Assembly: GCA_020062525.1 (NCBI GenBank)
Contig: JAGUWE010000135.1
Location: 1 to 13,742 of the forward strand
Source of the DNA: Patescibacteria group bacterium
GTDB lineage: Bacteria; Patescibacteriota; Patescibacteriia; JAACEG01; JAGUWE01
Reading direction: 5' to 3'
Length of the DNA: 13,742 nucleotides
Positions 12,706 through 13,742 of the stretch are shown here, piece after piece. The position numbers and the translations under genes are program-made. How positions within the stretch are numbered: position 1 is the first letter of the stretch; each line of letters opens with the position of its first letter. Under the pieces are notes generated by a model. The model had not been told where the DNA came from, made no database searches, and saw nothing but the letters and a program-made list of their open reading frames with translations.

Positions 12706-13742
12706 ATGACTAATTTTTTTGTGATTAAAATTCTCACCTTGTCAACCATTTCTTTTGTGGTAACTATCTTTTGGACGCCACTTCTGACGCATTTTTTGTA
12801 TAAATATAAATTAGGTAAAAACATCCGTTCAGCCGAGAGCGCACCAATTTACGCCCGTCTTCATCAAAAAAAAGCTGGTACTCCTACCCTGGGAGGAATC
12901 TTGGTCTGGCTTACCACTTTAATTTTAGCTTTAATATTTTATTTTTTTAGTAATCTTTTTCCCCAAGCCACTTTAGCCAAACTTAATTTTTTAAGTCGCC
13001 CGCAAACACTACTGCCGCTTGGCGTCTTGGTAGCTACAGCTATTGTCGGCTTAGCTGATGATTTATTAAATATTTTTAAAATTGGACCTAATGGTGGCGG
13101 CATGAGAATTCGTCACCAATTGATTATTTATACTTTGATTGCTTTGGTTGGCGCTTGGTGGTTTTATTTTAAACTTGACTGGGATATTATTAGAGTTCCT
13201 TTTTTGGGCAATTTTAATCTTGGTGTTTGGATTATTCCAGTTTTTATTTTTATTATTGTCGGCACCGCTCATAGTGTTAATCTGACAGATGGTCTTGATG
13301 GTTTGGCTGGCGGCGCACTTTTAGCTAGTTTTGCTGCTTATGGGGCCATTGCTTTTTCTCAGGGTAAATATGATTTAGCTTCTTTTTGTGCCGTAATAGT
13401 AGGAGCGCTGCTAGCGTTTTTATGGTTTAATATTAATCCGGCTCGTTTTTTTATGGGTGATACCGGCGCCATGAGTTTAGGCGTGACTTTGGGGGTCTTG
13501 GCAATGTTGACTAATACAGTCTTAATTTTGCCAATTATTGGTTTGGTCTTTGTGGTTGAAACTTTGTCAGTGATTGTTCAAATTTTATCTAAAAAGTTTC
13601 GCGGTAAAAAGATTTTTCTTTCTACCCCAATTCATCATCATTTGGAAGCTAAGGGCTGGCCTGAGGGAAAAATTGTGATGCGTTTTTGGGTGATTTCCGG
13701 GGTGACAGCAGTAATGGGTTTGATTATATTTTTGATGGACAA
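12706..13742 (+). CDS. mraY: Phospho-N-acetylmuramoyl-pentapeptide-transferase MraY, 3' end outside window
   Basis: The frame is open from the ATG at 12706 to the right edge (345 codons plus 2 bases), so the stop lies beyond the window. MraY moves phospho-MurNAc-pentapeptide from UDP to undecaprenyl phosphate, giving lipid I, the first membrane step of peptidoglycan synthesis. Signature motifs are all present: HQKKAGTPTLGG (from H53), GLADD (D118, D119), NLTDGLDGLAGG (N192, D195, D198), ARFFMGDTGAMSLG (D252) and the PIHHHLE loop (H310-H312) followed by KIVMRFW. About ten hydrophobic segments fit the family topology. It starts 4 nt after the sugar transferase gene. Both enzymes use the same lipid carrier, so co-expression would balance its use. 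No Shine-Dalgarno is visible. Confidence 0.95.
   Translation, partial: MTNFFVIKILTLSTISFVVTIFWTPLLTHFLYKYKLGKNIRSAESAPIYARLHQKKAGTPTLGGILVWLTTLILALIFYFFSNLFPQATLAKLNFLSRPQTLLPLGVLVATAIVGLADDLLNIFKIGPNGGGMRIRHQLIIYTLIALVGAWWFYFKLDWDIIRVPFLGNFNLGVWIIPVFIFIIVGTAHSVNLTDGLDGLAGGALLASFAAYGAIAFSQGKYDLASFCAVIVGALLAFLWFNINPARFFMGDTGAMSLGVTLGVLAMLTNTVLILPIIGLVFVVETLSVIVQILSKKFRGKKIFLSTPIHHHLEAKGWPEGKIVMRFWVISGVTAVMGLIIFLMD

Noticed and set aside
1..13742. Alternative genetic code (TGA as Gly) as in some Patescibacteria
   Set aside because: A conserved gene ends at a TGA (2614-2616), and all other recognised genes read through without in-frame TGA.
1..13742. CRISPR array, prophage or classical defence system
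   Set aside because: No regularly spaced direct repeats of 23-40 bp, and no cas, integrase, nuclease-methylase or phage structural genes were found on either strand.

Overview
The window looks like a chromosomal segment of a Patescibacteria (Candidate Phyla Radiation) bacterium, probably of the Parcubacteria group. The base composition is AT-rich and spacers are mostly short. Most genes have no recognisable Shine-Dalgarno sequence. Several genes resemble families I associate with these small-celled bacteria: the large CPR protein ending at 758 next to a VirD4/TraD-like ATPase with a zinc ribbon, the secreted 474-residue repeat protein, and the CPR-style sugar-phosphate transferase before mraY. 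TGA is used as a stop at 2614-2616 and no gene needs TGA as a sense codon, so code 11 fits.

Layout. From 1 to 2616 (+) lie the 3' end of a DUF8128-like protein and the coupling-ATPase-like protein. A consensus promoter (2620-2648) then drives rplY (bL25) and a membrane-anchored DUF3048 protein. After a convergent, palindrome-containing gap, the minus strand carries a signal-peptide protein with a lysozyme-like N-terminus and four repeats (5437-6861), followed 3 nt later by prmC (4525-5433). prmC is split into three frames by an 11-A tract and by an AATTC-type repeat. A clear terminator (6950-6977) separates this pair from a small unknown gene (7009-7257).

The 593-bp gap 7258-7850 is the most unusual part. 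It holds three long hairpins, divergent promoters sharing a -35 region, a hidden 34-codon membrane protein (7651-7755, -), and a hidden 29-codon leader ORF with a Trp-Ser-Trp-Trp run (7385-7474, -). The leader ORF sits at the predicted transcription start of the 82-residue gene. Together with its hairpins it has the layout of a translation-coupled attenuator.

On the plus strand follow a shortened MscS-like channel, recJ, an RNase HI gene, the RNase P RNA gene rnpB with its own promoter and terminator, a polyprenyl-phosphate sugar phosphotransferase whose promoter predicts a leaderless mRNA, and mraY, which runs off the right edge. RecJ and RNase HI act in DNA repair and RNA-DNA hybrid removal. 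The sugar transferase and MraY both load undecaprenyl phosphate and so share the carrier for envelope polymers.

No tRNA, rRNA, CRISPR array, transposase or prophage gene was seen.
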